A stretch of 64,000 nucleotides of DNA, from contig JBAOHI010000077.1 of assembly GCA_037045535.1 (NCBI GenBank), positions 1-64,000 of the forward strand, read 5' to 3'. Origin of the DNA: Competibacter_A sp037045535. GTDB taxonomy: Bacteria; Pseudomonadota; Gammaproteobacteria; Competibacterales; Competibacteraceae. The position numbers and the translations under genes are program-made. Below, piece after piece: positions 8,169-17,076 of the stretch (positions are counted from its first letter, which is position 1; each line of letters opens with the position of its first letter). The notes below the pieces were generated by a model. It made no database searches, was not told where the DNA came from, and saw only the letters and a list, made by a program, of their open reading frames with translations.

Positions 8169-9651
8169 TAAATGGCTCTTATGGAGGTTGTATGGCTGGT
8201 CGATTTCGATTTGCCATCGGTGGCGGTACATCTCAAGGATCGGGTGCGCCGGCACGTTCGGCAGGGTCGTCAGCACGACGATGTATCCCGCCGCCTCCAG
8301 CGTGTCGGGTTGGAGATCGCGGCCCTTCTTGGATGCCACCTCGCGCAGCTTGGCCTGCGTCTTGCGGGTCTGTTCGGCGCTCTTCTTGATCGCGCAGACA
8401 CGAACAGCGAGGGGGCCTTCGTCATCGCGTATCCATGCCGGCCAATCCCACGCTTGGCCGACCTTGAGCTTGCGCAATTTGGGCAGCAATGCCAGCGCTC
8501 GCGCTTTGTCGTCTTCCAACGGCACACTGACCATGTTCATGCGCACGATGACATCGCCCTGATGATTGACGACGTGGCGAATGCCGCGCCGATGCGCCAG
8601 TCCGCGATCGGCCATCACGACATCGTTGGCTTTGACGGCAAAGCGAGTCAGCGTCTCGCCCTCTTCAGGCAGCGTGACGAGCACCTGCTCACAAGCCAAA
8701 GTGCTCAGGTCGATCATGTAGTGCAGTCGCCACGTCGACCCTGTGGCACCGGGTTCACACACCACGCTGGCGTCGACCAGGCGCATTCGCTTGCCCGGCA
8801 GCACATACTCGGCCGTGGCCGACAGGCGCAGACTCATCTGCTCGACCATCCACCGGAACCACTCGCCGCTGCCGCGCAGCCGACCCAGCAACGCCACATC
8901 GGACACCTTGATCAAGCCGCCCGCATCGGCGCGAACGGCGGTCTCGCGTAGCGAGCAGCCGTCAACCAGGTGGATCAGCAGTACACGCAGCAGCGTGGCG
9001 GCATCCTTGAATCCGCGAGTGCGCCGCAGCGCGCCAGTACGCCGCGCCGCCTCCTGCCACCCATCGGGCAACACCCGCTCAATGACTTCCCAGTCTTCGC
9101 CCAATCCGGCGAACATCTCTTCCCAATCAACATCGTCGGCGAATTCGTTCATGTCACTGCCCAGTCTTCTGTTGTTGTCAACAGGCCAGAAGTATAGCGC
9201 AGCGGGGCAATTTTATCTTAGCGCTTATGGGGCTCAATACCCAGATACATCTGGCCGTGGATGCGCATGGTCTGCTGGTCAGAATCGTTATTACAGAAGG
9301 TCCCCGGGCGGATTGCACGCAGGCAGGCCGCCTGATTGAAGGGATCAACGCCGATCATCTGATCGCGGACAAAGGGTACGATACCGACGCCATTCTTGAG
9401 CAGGCCACAGCGCAAGGGATGAATGCCGTGATCCCGCCGAAGAAAAACTGCGTCACCTCAAGGTCGTACGACGAAGATCTGTATAAACTCCGCCACCTCG
9501 TCGAAAACGCGTTCCTGTACCTCAAAAGATGGCGCGGCATCGCCACAAGATACGCCAAAAATAGCAAGTCTTTCCTCACCGCCGTCCAAATCAGATGTAT
9601 CACCCTCTGGCTCAACATCTCGTGACTACAGTACCTAAGTCGATCCCAACA

Positions 9652-10901
9652 GGGCACCTCGAAAAACCGGACATGAAGCCGGCAAAATGGGCAAAGCAAG
9701 GTGCCTGAGGCGTGAGCCTCACAATATCTTTGGTTTGTGCCCCGGCCCGAAGGGTTCATCCCCGCCCGAAATCACCATCCCGGTCGTACCGGGATCGCAC
9801 TTGGGCGTTAGAAAGCGACCACACCGTATGCCTTGAGAATGCACAGGCGACGTAGGTTGTAGACCGCTGCCTTCCCCGTGAGTTGGAAGGTCGCTCGATC
9901 CAGACCGATACATCGTAGGAGTTTTCCGCCCATCTGCTCCATAGCGGCGAAGACGTGTTCGACCCGCGCCCGAACCCGGGCAATGCGGGTGTTGCGGCGC
10001 GCCTGGCAGGCGGACAGCGGTTTGCCTTTCTTTGCCTTGCGCTGGATGTGTACTCGCCAACCCTGGGTCTTGAGGCGCCGCTCACGTTCACCATCAACAT
10101 AGCCCTTGTCGCCATAAAGATCACGGCCGGTATTCGCGTGATCCAGGACATCTTCCAGGTGCAGGGTGTCGTTCTCCGCAGCGGTGCTGACCTTGACCTG
10201 GCGGATCAGCTTGTAGCGTCGGTCGGCGCTGACCGAGACCTTGTAACCGAAGTAGGATTTGCCGTGCTTCTTCGTCCAGGTGGCCTCCATGTCCTTCTGC
10301 CGGCGCTGGGCCGGCTTCCAGTCCACCGGCATCGCCGACGCTTTCAGCAATTCCCGTTCTTTTTCCGTGACGTGCTGGCGAGGAACGGGAACCAGACTGG
10401 CGTCCACCATCTGCCCACCACGAGCAATATAACCCTGCTGGGCCAGTTGACGATGCACCGCCTCAAACAGCGCGTCTCCCGCCTTCGCCACCGTCAACCG
10501 CTCGCGGAAGGTCCAGAATGTGGTGCGATCGGGTATCTGACTACTGTGCCGCAGGCCCAGGAAACGCTGGAAGCTCAGTCGATCCAGCACTTGGTATTCC
10601 ATCTGTTCGTCACTCAGTCCATATAAATCCTGAAGAACCAGGGCACGTACCATCAACTCGGTGGGAAACGGTGGACGCCCCCCACGTGCCCGTCCGGGTC
10701 GTGGCGCTACCCGGTCCATCTCCGCCGCCAGCGCCTTGAAGTCAACCTGCTGCTCCATGACTTGCAGCACATCGCCCAGACGATCCAATTTGGCTTCCCG
10801 TTCCTGGGCGGCAAACAGGCTTTCTTTGATCATCGGATATCCGGGCTCTTGGCGGGGATCAACAACCCTATTTTCTCATAACAAGGTTTTTCGAGGTGCC
10901 C
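9652..10901 (-). mobile_element. Intact 1250-bp IS5-family element, copy 1
   Basis: Inverted ends GGGCACCTCGAAAAACC (9652) and its complement ending at 10901. The tetranucleotide AACA flanks both sides (9648-9651 and 10902-10905). The element has the same length and encodes the same protein as the copy at 55084-56333, but in the opposite orientation. The only base difference I noticed is a synonymous one at 10702. Intact duplication and near-identity point to recent movement. Confidence 0.95.
9808..10833 (-). CDS. IS5-family transposase, copy 1
   Basis: A 341-residue DDE transposase, identical in sequence to the product at 55152-56177. It begins MIKESLFAAQEREAK and has the PFPTELMVRALVLQ N-terminal motif of IS5 proteins. 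The catalytic region includes VDASLVPVPRQ (first Asp), GDKGYVDGE (second Asp) and RARVEHVFAAMEQMGGK (Glu), in the order typical for the family. It spans nearly all of the element and is uninterrupted. Expected role: cut-and-paste transposition of its own 1250-bp unit. Confidence 0.93.
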   Translation of the reverse strand: MIKESLFAAQEREAKLDRLGDVLQVMEQQVDFKALAAEMDRVAPRPGRARGGRPPFPTELMVRALVLQDLYGLSDEQMEYQVLDRLSFQRFLGLRHSSQIPDRTTFWTFRERLTVAKAGDALFEAVHRQLAQQGYIARGGQMVDASLVPVPRQHVTEKERELLKASAMPVDWKPAQRRQKDMEATWTKKHGKSYFGYKVSVSADRRYKLIRQVKVSTAAENDTLHLEDVLDHANTGRDLYGDKGYVDGERERRLKTQGWRVHIQRKAKKGKPLSACQARRNTRIARVRARVEHVFAAMEQMGGKLLRCIGLDRATFQLTGKAAVYNLRRLCILKAYGVVAF

Positions 10902-11032
10902 AACAGTGATAATCTTCATGAGGGATGCCCCTCTCGTTAAGTGATTGAAGTAATACCTCCACTTTGGCACATCAATGCCTTTCAGGTGGGGGCGTCCATC
11001 CCATTAAAACTGGGGGTTTACCTATTGATTAA

Positions 11033-13078
11033 TTATTGCCGTTTCAACCGCTCCAGTCGCTGCCACGCCTCCAGCACGCAAGCCACCGACCAGGCTTGAG
11101 CCGGTGCGCCGCGCGGGACGTGAGGCGGCGCACCGTCGAGAATTTCGCTGACCGTGCCGAGGCCGGCGTCCAACAGATGATCGCGGATGGGTTGCAAGTA
11201 AGCTTGAGCCGCCGCCGCATCGCCGTGGACGCGATATTCGGCCAGTGCGTAATGGCCCAGCAGCCAAGCCCAGACCGGCCCCTGGTGATAGCTGCCGTCG
11301 CGCTCCCAAACGCCACCGATGTAATAAGGACGGTAATCGGAATGATCGGGCGCCAGAGAACGAAGACCGTAGGAAGTCAGCAATTCCCGTCCACAAACGC
11401 GGACCACGGCCTGCTGGGTTTCTGAGTCCAGCGGACTGTGCGGCAGGCTGACGGCGAAGATTTGATTGGGGCGCGTAGTAGGATCGTCGCCGGTAGGGCC
11501 GTCCAGCACGTCGAGCAGACCCGCACCATCGGAGCGAACGAAACGCTGGAAACCTTGCCGCGCTTTGGCCGCGAGTTCCGCGAAAGGCGCGGACGGTTGC
11601 CCCAGCCGTTCGGCGAAATCGGCCATGATCATCAGGGCGTTGTACCAAAGCGCGTTGATCTCGACCGGTTTGCCGATACGCGGCGTCACCACCCAATCGC
11701 CGACCTTGGCATCCATCCAGGTGAGTTGCACACCCGGCTCGCCGGCATGTAGCAGACCATCGGCTGTATCCATACCGATGCGATAACGGGTACCCCGAAC
11801 ATGCCAGTCGATCATGTCGGCCAGCACCGGGAACACCTCGGCCAGCACCGCCCAATCATTGCTGGCTTCCAGATACGCCCGCCACGCCTCGAAGTACCAC
11901 AGTCCGGCATCCACCGTGTTGTAGTCCGGTGTTTCGCCCGCGCCGGGAAAGACATTTGGCAACATGCCCTGATCGACGAAACGGGCGAAGGTCAGCAGGA
12001 TGCGCCGCGCACTGTCGAGCCGGCCCGTCGCCAGCGTCAAACCCGGCAAAGCGATCATGGTGTCGCGGCCCCAGTCGCCGAACCAAGGATAGCCGGCGAT
12101 TATTGATTCCCCGTCGGGCAAGTCCGGCAACGGCCGGGCAAACAGGAAGCTGTCGGCGGCCAACGCCAGTTGTTCGATCCAGTCGGGCGGCGCTGAAACC
12201 CGCTGAACTCCCCTCTCCCCTTGAGGGAGAGGGGTTGGGGGTGAGGGGGGCAACAAGTCGAGCAACACCTGTTCGCGGTCGAGAAACCGTTGCAGAGCCG
12301 CGTCCAGGTCGGCGGAAGCGTTATCGTGTAGGCTGGCAACGATGCCGACCCAATGGCCAGGGCGCAAGGTCAACAGCGCGTGACCGATGCAAAGATGCGC
12401 ATCCCGATCCGGTAGGCCGCGCTCTCGCTCTACTGGCAAATCGAAATTCTCGATCCAATCCCACGCGGTCTGAAACTGGCCATCCACGGCCTGAAACCGC
12501 AAGGTGAAACGATCAGGACAAATGACGTGCAATTGTTCCCCTGCTTTCTCCACCTGCGGCGTGAAACCGCCGGGCGCCATGCTGACGTGATGATCGCGAG
12601 CGTTGACCAGCAAGCGAACTTGCAAGCGCAAATCCTGGTCGCCATCGGCGGATTCCAACCGATACGCCACATAAACCGTATTCGCGCCCGGCTCCAGCCA
12701 GATGCGTTGTTCGATCAACCGGTCGCCCAAGGCGTAACGCCACACCGGCATCCGGCCGTGCAGTTGGAAGGATTCGAGCTGGACTTGCCCTTCGGGCACC
12801 ACCGCGCCACCGCTCCAGCGATTGCTGAACAGCGGGATTTCCCGGTCGCCGTCGAACAAGGTGGCGTCGGCCTGGGAAAACACCAGCCAGCGGCCGAGCG
12901 GCGGCTCCACCGGCGCGATCAGCAAGCCGTGGTAGCGGCGGGTCAAGGTCCCGGCAATCGTGCCGGCGGCATAGGCGCCCAGGCCGTTGCCCAGCCACCA
13001 CTCGCGCCGCTCGGCTTGGCCGAGATCGCCGCAAATCGCCCGCCCGAAACGGATAAAGTCCGGTAGTGTATCGCTCAT
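11033..13078 (-). CDS. Amylo-alpha-1,6-glucosidase (glycogen debranching enzyme)
   Basis: This enzyme hydrolyses the alpha-1,6 branch points of glycogen or related glucans. The N-terminal half is the glycogen-debranching N-terminal domain (REWWLGNGLGAYAAGTIAG, TRRYHGLL). The C-terminal half is an alpha/alpha-toroid with GYPWFGDWGRDTMIALPGL and NTVDAGLWYFEAW, characteristic of the family. I start it at the ATG at 13078 (MSDTLPDFIRFG), which overlaps the preceding stop as ATGA, giving 681 residues, a normal length. Residues around 275-290 are encoded by an inserted palindromic repeat. It is last in a four-gene minus-strand operon. Soluble cytoplasmic enzyme; no signal peptide. Confidence 0.88.
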   Translation of the reverse strand: MSDTLPDFIRFGRAICGDLGQAERREWWLGNGLGAYAAGTIAGTLTRRYHGLLIAPVEPPLGRWLVFSQADATLFDGDREIPLFSNRWSGGAVVPEGQVQLESFQLHGRMPVWRYALGDRLIEQRIWLEPGANTVYVAYRLESADGDQDLRLQVRLLVNARDHHVSMAPGGFTPQVEKAGEQLHVICPDRFTLRFQAVDGQFQTAWDWIENFDLPVERERGLPDRDAHLCIGHALLTLRPGHWVGIVASLHDNASADLDAALQRFLDREQVLLDLLPPSPPTPLPQGERGVQRVSAPPDWIEQLALAADSFLFARPLPDLPDGESIIAGYPWFGDWGRDTMIALPGLTLATGRLDSARRILLTFARFVDQGMLPNVFPGAGETPDYNTVDAGLWYFEAWRAYLEASNDWAVLAEVFPVLADMIDWHVRGTRYRIGMDTADGLLHAGEPGVQLTWMDAKVGDWVVTPRIGKPVEINALWYNALMIMADFAERLGQPSAPFAELAAKARQGFQRFVRSDGAGLLDVLDGPTGDDPTTRPNQIFAVSLPHSPLDSETQQAVVRVCGRELLTSYGLRSLAPDHSDYRPYYIGGVWERDGSYHQGPVWAWLLGHYALAEYRVHGDAAAAQAYLQPIRDHLLDAGLGTVSEILDGAPPHVPRGAPAQAWSVACVLEAWQRLERLKRQ
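12208..12252. repeat. Dispersed GC-rich palindromic repeat inside the debranching enzyme gene
   Basis: CCCCTCTCCCC and GGGAGAGGGG form a stem with a TTGA loop region, followed by a TTGGGGGTGAGGGGGG tail. This is a well-known proteobacterial palindrome whose translation (SPPTPLPQGERG) turns up in many unrelated proteins. Here it stays in frame and adds a proline-rich loop to the enzyme. Confidence 0.75.
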
Positions 13079-14517
13079 GCTGACCACTCTCTTCGTTGCA
13101 ACCGTTCCGCCACCCGCAACGCCCAAGCGTAGATGGTCAACGATGGGTTGACCCGGCTGGAACGCGGCAGGACGCTGCCATCTACCACATACAGGTTATC
13201 CAGACCATGCACCTTGCCGTCGGCGTCCACTACCGAGGTGCGGGGATCGCTGCCCGCGACCAGCGTGCCGCAGGCGTGCGCGGTGCCGGCGAGCGGAATC
13301 CCCTTGGCCGCTGCCGGCAGGCCGATTTTCCACAGCGAGCGATTAAAATCGCGCACCAACCGCCGATGTTCCTCCCGCGCCGCCGGCAAGCGCGCCGGGT
13401 CGTAGTCGAGCTGAGGATACTGCGCGCCGTTGATCTTGGCGACGACGCGGTTGGCAGGGTCGGAACCGTCCTCGGTCTGCAAGAAGAAACCGTAAGCGCG
13501 GTGACCGAGCGCACGGGCGAACCCGCGCGGCACGAAGCCCGGAATCAAGGTGCTGAGCAATTCACCGTCGAAACCCAAGGGCTGGATGCTGCTGTGCGGC
13601 AACCGTTCGTTCAACAGCAGCAGGGTTTTCCGCAGCAGGTCAGTTTTGGGCGTGGCGGAAAACGCCAGCACGGCGCTGAGCAGGTGGGATTTGTAGTTGC
13701 GCCCCACCGCATCCGCGCACGGCAGCTGTTCGGCCAAACCGCTGTCGGCTAGATAGCCCTGCAACAGCCGTGGCGAGTGCAATGCTCCGGCCGCCAGCAA
13801 CACCACCCCGGCCCGGAATTCGCTGCCATCCTCGGTACGAACGCCGAGCAGTCGCTCGGGCCGATCGGGATCGGCGACGAAATCGCGAACGGCCTGCCCG
13901 GTCAGTATGGTCAGGTTGGGCAGATGTTGAACCCGCTCTAACAAAGCGTGCTGGCCGTCAGCCTTCAGGTTCTTGACCGAAGCGAAAGCGTCGAAGTGCG
14001 CGGCTTCTTCGGGATGTTCGACGATACTAGAATCCAGAGCCAGCGTTAGGGGCCGGGCGCTCCAACCGGCACCATTGCGAGTCAGCTTGCCGACGATGGC
14101 TCGCAGATCCGGCTCCGGCTCAAATTGATGGACGTTCAGCAAGGTTTCCGCTTGCTCGTAGTAAGGCAGCAATTCCCGATACGCAATCGGCCAAGGCAGG
14201 CATTGATGTACCGGTTCGGCCTCGAATTCGTGCGGTTCGAATCGGGCCAGGGCCGCTCCGTACCACTTGGTCTTGCCGCCCAGATTGAAATATTCCTCCG
14301 GCTCGAAGGTTCGGCCATTCTTGTCCAGCCAGTGCTCCTTGCTCTTGAAAATTCCCTGCCGGATCACCTTGTCCACATCCAGTGTGCTGCCGTCGCGCGG
14401 AAGTTCCTGACCTTTCTCCAGCAGCAGCACCCGGCGACCGGCGTGCGCCAAGGCGTAAGCCGCCGCCGATCCGCCCGCGCCGGAACCGACGATGAGGGTG
14501 TCATAACGTTCGTTCAT
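13075..14517 (-). CDS. GMC-family FAD-dependent oxidoreductase
   Basis: 480 residues. The N-terminal Rossmann FAD site reads LIVGSGAGGSAAAYALA (residues 7-23), followed by LLLEKG. A middle FAD-binding part has FNLGGKTKWYGAAL. The C-terminal GMC signature region shows GTAHACGT and the closing NPSLTIYAWALRVAE with DGSVLPRSSRVNP, where the His and Asn of the active site are expected. Such enzymes oxidise alcohols or sugars (choline, glucose, gluconate). The substrate is not predictable here. It is the third gene in a row after an SDR dehydrogenase and a cyclase-like hydrolase, and its stop overlaps the start of the debranching enzyme, so the four are likely co-transcribed. Confidence 0.85.
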   Translation of the reverse strand: MNERYDTLIVGSGAGGSAAAYALAHAGRRVLLLEKGQELPRDGSTLDVDKVIRQGIFKSKEHWLDKNGRTFEPEEYFNLGGKTKWYGAALARFEPHEFEAEPVHQCLPWPIAYRELLPYYEQAETLLNVHQFEPEPDLRAIVGKLTRNGAGWSARPLTLALDSSIVEHPEEAAHFDAFASVKNLKADGQHALLERVQHLPNLTILTGQAVRDFVADPDRPERLLGVRTEDGSEFRAGVVLLAAGALHSPRLLQGYLADSGLAEQLPCADAVGRNYKSHLLSAVLAFSATPKTDLLRKTLLLLNERLPHSSIQPLGFDGELLSTLIPGFVPRGFARALGHRAYGFFLQTEDGSDPANRVVAKINGAQYPQLDYDPARLPAAREEHRRLVRDFNRSLWKIGLPAAAKGIPLAGTAHACGTLVAGSDPRTSVVDADGKVHGLDNLYVVDGSVLPRSSRVNPSLTIYAWALRVAERLQRREWSA

Positions 14518-14532
14518 GGTGGTGTGTCCTTC

Positions 14533-15564
14533 TCAAAAAACTGCCGCCGGGGCGATGACCGCCGCCGTGGAGCCGCGGGTCTTGGCGTGCGTGACGGTGA
14601 ACAGGAATTCGTGGACACCGCGCCGCGCCAACTCTTCGGTCGCCAGATTCTCCAAGCCGAACAATCCCATCTTCACGTACATGGTTTGGGGCACTAGGAA
14701 GGGGCGTTCCGGGTCTTCGCCGGGCACCGGGCCGTAGCTCCAGGTATCAGCGCCGGTCAACGCGATGCGCTGCGCGTACAGCCAGTTCACGACTTCCAAG
14801 CCGGGACCGGGCTCGCCCGAGAGAAACTCGGTGTTGTCCTGACCCCACAACCCACCCCAACCGGTGTGAAACAGTACCGCGTCACCCGGCCGCAGGGCGA
14901 CACCCTGTTTTTTCAACGCGCCTTGCACGTCGGCCAGACCGATCACGTAACCCTTGGCCAAGCGCTCTACGCCTTTGTAGGCGGCGATATCGATCAGCAC
15001 GCCACGGGTGACGATAGGCGGTACGGTTTCGGTGCCGAAGCGGTTCAGGCCCCACGATTCCACCACGTCGCGCGTGGTCCAGCCGTTGTAGAACCGGTCG
15101 CCAATCTGGATGTGGCCGATGGAATCCAATTGGGTACCGACCTGGAAGGTACCCACCTGAATTTCGGTGATCCAGTTGATCTGGTTCTTGCCCCAACCCT
15201 TGCCGTCGACATCCGGGCGGCGCAGGTTGGTGAAATGGGGCGAAACGTCGGCGGTCTGGTGCCAGTAGCGGCCAGGAAATTTGGGCGTATCCTCGTCCAG
15301 TATCCGCCCCAGATCGACGACAGTACCGGTTTTCACCAGGGCGGTCGCCGTTCGCACCACCTCGGGGGTGATTTCGTTAAGGGTACCGAGCTGATCGTCC
15401 GCGCCATAACGGCTCGGCCACCAGGGCTGTACGTCGGCGGGCAAACCGGTACGGTCGGCGCGGGAATCCGAGCGGGTCGGCGTTCCCGCCTCGCTGGCAG
15501 CCCAAACGCCGGGTGGCTGGGCCAGACACAGACCCAACAGCACCATCCGCGAGAGGCATGGCAT
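14533..15564 (-). CDS. Secreted cyclase-family (kynurenine formamidase-like) hydrolase
   Basis: 343 residues of the Cyclase/KynB-like metal hydrolase family, with the signature helix as QVGTQLDSIGHIQIG, where Asp and His replace the usual HxGTHxDxPxH pattern, and a late VIGLADV and GDAVLFHTGWGG. The N terminus has a hydrophobic signal segment (MVLLGLCLAQPPGVWA), so the protein is probably periplasmic. The start is odd: the ATG at 15564 has no ribosome site, while a strong GGAGGC-preceded ATG at 15586 lies in another frame one base out of register, hinting at an indel in the leader. Substrate unknown; part of the SDR-GMC-debranching operon. Confidence 0.75.
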   Translation of the reverse strand: MPCLSRMVLLGLCLAQPPGVWAASEAGTPTRSDSRADRTGLPADVQPWWPSRYGADDQLGTLNEITPEVVRTATALVKTGTVVDLGRILDEDTPKFPGRYWHQTADVSPHFTNLRRPDVDGKGWGKNQINWITEIQVGTFQVGTQLDSIGHIQIGDRFYNGWTTRDVVESWGLNRFGTETVPPIVTRGVLIDIAAYKGVERLAKGYVIGLADVQGALKKQGVALRPGDAVLFHTGWGGLWGQDNTEFLSGEPGPGLEVVNWLYAQRIALTGADTWSYGPVPGEDPERPFLVPQTMYVKMGLFGLENLATEELARRGVHEFLFTVTHAKTRGSTAAVIAPAAVF

Positions 15565-15587
15565 GGCGCGATACGATCCGCTTCATG

Positions 15588-16409
15588 TCAGCCTCCCTGA
15601 TCGAAACCGGGATAGAGGGTCATACCGCCATCCACGTACAGGGTGGCGCCGGTGACGTAGTCGGAATCGTCGGAGGCCAGCCACACCGTGGCGCGGGCGA
15701 TGTCTTCTGGTTCTCCGACCCGGCGGCAGGGAATCAGCTTCAGCAGCTCCGCCTCGGCCTCGGGCGTCATCCAGGCGGCGGTGTTAATCGGGGTCTTGAT
15801 CGCACCCGGCGAGATGGCGTTGACCCGAATGCGCTGCGGCGCGAGTTCCTGGGCCATGGTTTTCATCAACAGGCTGACGCCGCCCTTGGACGCGGCATAG
15901 TTGGCATGTCCGGCCCACGGAATGACATCGTGGACCGAGGACATGCAGATGATCTTACCGGCGACGCGCGACAGTTCCGGCACGACGCCGCGCCGCAGGA
16001 ATTCGCGCACGGCGGCGCGAGAACACAAAAATTGGCCGGTCAAATTGATATCGAGAACCTTTTGCCAGTCGGCCAGGCTCATCTCGACCAGAGGCGCGTC
16101 TTTTTGCAGGCCGGCGTTGTTCACCAGGATATCAACGCTGCCCCAGGTTTCGATCATTTCGGCGAACATCGCCTCGACTTCGTCTTCGCGGCCGACGTCG
16201 GCGCGGATCGCCATCGCTTCACCACCGGCGGCTCGGATTTTCTCGACCATAGCGTGCGCCCGATCCGCGCCGCCAGCGTAATTGACGACGACTTTGGCGC
16301 CGGCCGCCGCTAGCGCCTTGGCGATGGCGGCGCCGATGCCGGAACTGGCGCCGGTCACCAGGGCGCGCTGACCTTTTAGGATGGGTTCGCAGGTATCGGT
16401 CATCGACAT
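15588..16409 (-). CDS. SDR-family dehydrogenase (glucose 1-dehydrogenase-like)
   Basis: 273 residues of the classical short-chain dehydrogenase fold. The NAD(P) site is TGASSGIGAAIAKAL (residues 19-33), followed by NNAG, the catalytic Ser in CMSSVHD, Tyr and Lys in YAASKGG, and NAISPGAIKTPIN. The C-terminal end YVTGATLYVDGGMTLYPGF matches glucose 1-dehydrogenase-type enzymes closely, so a sugar substrate is likely but not certain. The start ATG at 16409 follows AAAGGAGAACCCT, a strong site. First gene of the operon; the promoter must lie in 16410-16719. Confidence 0.85.
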   Translation of the reverse strand: MSMTDTCEPILKGQRALVTGASSGIGAAIAKALAAAGAKVVVNYAGGADRAHAMVEKIRAAGGEAMAIRADVGREDEVEAMFAEMIETWGSVDILVNNAGLQKDAPLVEMSLADWQKVLDINLTGQFLCSRAAVREFLRRGVVPELSRVAGKIICMSSVHDVIPWAGHANYAASKGGVSLLMKTMAQELAPQRIRVNAISPGAIKTPINTAAWMTPEAEAELLKLIPCRRVGEPEDIARATVWLASDDSDYVTGATLYVDGGMTLYPGFDQGG

Positions 16410-16719
16410 AGGGTTCTCCTTTATGAAAATTCGGTGGATGATTCAGGGGTACGGAACAACTCCGGCTCTGGAGAGGCGCAACGGAAACCGCTTGGTTCTA
16501 AGCCATATGGCCAGATTAAGGGAAGCAGAGGGTCAATCTGAATTCAGCACTCCTTCAATTCGCCATTTCCTCGAATAAATCCGGGTCAAATCGGCGGAAG
16601 AAGAAATAAATGACGGATACATGACATCACCTTCTGCTCACTCAATAGGATCCGTCATCAAGCCGCCGCCAAGCTATCCATGAGGAAAAGCTTGACTGGC
16701 GATCTTGAGATCTCAGGAT
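16410..16719. other. Intergenic region upstream of the SDR operon
   Basis: This 310-bp stretch lies between the operon start and the 3' end of the small secreted-protein gene. Only the ribosome site of the SDR gene is evident. I find no convincing open frame, sigma-54 element, repeat or terminator. Confidence 0.5.
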
Positions 16720-17019
16720 TTAACTGCGATCATTAAATCCGCTTATGATGCTCGACAACATCTGGGAAATGGAGATTTGGGGAACTCTAGAGTTCATCGT
16801 TCCGCTTGCAGCCGTTTCCCGATCATTGAAACCAATCGTTGTCCCTGCCGTGTCTGTATATCGAACGCTGGGTGCACTCGATATGTTCTGATTAGATTCG
16901 GTATTGCTAATGGCATTCGTATAGGAGCTACTGTGATTAAAAGGCTCTGCCAAGGCGGTTGTGCTCAAGCTCAGGCCAGAAGCTAGAACCAAAAGGCTGG
17001 TTGCGATGATCTTGTTCAT
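16720..17019 (-). CDS. Small secreted protein of unknown function
   Basis: 99 residues from the ATG at 17019, chosen because GAGGAATCC precedes it. Residues 1-25 are a clear signal peptide (basic start MNKI, hydrophobic core, cleavage near TALAEP). The mature part is rich in Ser, Asn and Thr, with a repeated GFNDR motif (near residues 60 and 95) and no cysteine. I recognise no family. It lies behind a sigma-54 promoter and next to a sigma-54 activator gene, so it is probably the activator's target. It could be a periplasmic or surface protein. Confidence in the gene is good; no function is offered. Confidence 0.7.
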   Translation of the reverse strand: MNKIIATSLLVLASGLSLSTTALAEPFNHSSSYTNAISNTESNQNISSAPSVRYTDTAGTTIGFNDRETAASGTMNSRVPQISISQMLSSIISGFNDRS

Positions 17020-17076
17020 GGAAGGATTCCTCATAGACTGTGTTTAGAGAGAATATCGATTGGCGATTTATATTTA

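Larger units (their letters stand above)
5828..8210 (+). mobile_element. Large serine recombinase mobile element, about 2.4 kb
   Basis: The limits come from rebuilding the interrupted IS4 transposase: host sequence ends CTCGAT at 5827 and resumes TTGCCATCGG at 8211. CGAT occurs at both junctions (5824-5827 and 8207-8210). There are no long inverted repeats, as expected for serine recombinase elements that use short crossover sites. It holds one large recombinase gene and a short upstream frame, and no cargo. Confidence 0.75.
5464..9152 (-). pseudogene. IS4-family transposase, split by the serine recombinase element
   Basis: The ATG at 9152 opens the N-terminal two thirds, with LVDASVV, the DRGLAHRRGI region and a YRHRWQIE motif (Y-R-W-E region of IS4 transposases) ending at about 8211. 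The coding frame resumes at 5827 with LAFKRLKSLL and runs to a stop at 5464. Joining both halves restores RWQIELAFKRLK exactly, which fixes the insertion point. A one-base frameshift is also present near 5645, since GERFSPWG continues only in a neighbouring frame (RWREVAMMRFLIARAV). The gene is inactive. Confidence 0.85.
5456..9229 (-). mobile_element. IS4-family element inserted in the IS5 transposase, itself interrupted
   Basis: The left end CATAAGCGCTAAGATAAAA is repeated inverted at the right end (9211-9229). The 11-bp sequence GGGCTCAATAC stands directly outside both ends (5445-5455 and 9230-9240), a perfect target duplication of the size typical for IS4-family elements. It is split by a serine recombinase element at about 5828-8210. 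Confidence 0.9.
5069..9625 (+). pseudogene. IS5-family transposase, frameshifted and split
   Basis: The start is the ATG at 5069, preceded by GGGAGG. The N-terminal part reads AYRRHDISDETWALLEPHLPG. One T appears to be missing near 5207, moving the sequence to a second frame (RTGAPWRDLPPGYGGWSNTH). Coding continues to about 5455, is interrupted by the IS4-type element, and resumes at 9230 with LNTQIHLAVDAHG, then ADKGYDTDAI and LVENAFLYLKRWRGIATRYAK to the stop at 9625. The second and third catalytic positions are thus still readable, but the gene is dead twice over. Confidence 0.85.
5013..9629 (+). mobile_element. IS5-family element interrupted by two nested insertions
   Basis: The ends are an 11-bp inverted repeat, GTAGTCACGAG (5013-5023) and CTCGTGACTAC (9619-9629). 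When the nested insert 5456-9229 and one copy of its 11-bp target duplication are removed, a single IS5-family transposase region is rebuilt. No convincing target duplication is visible outside these ends. Confidence 0.8.

Noticed and set aside
6498..9152. 884-residue minus-strand open frame starting as IS4 transposase
   Set aside because: Only the first part (above about 8211) is transposase; the rest is an antisense shadow of the serine recombinase gene created by the insertion.
12208..12252. Palindrome considered as a terminator
   Set aside because: It lies within an open, conserved gene, has no T-run in the direction of transcription and matches a dispersed repeat type.
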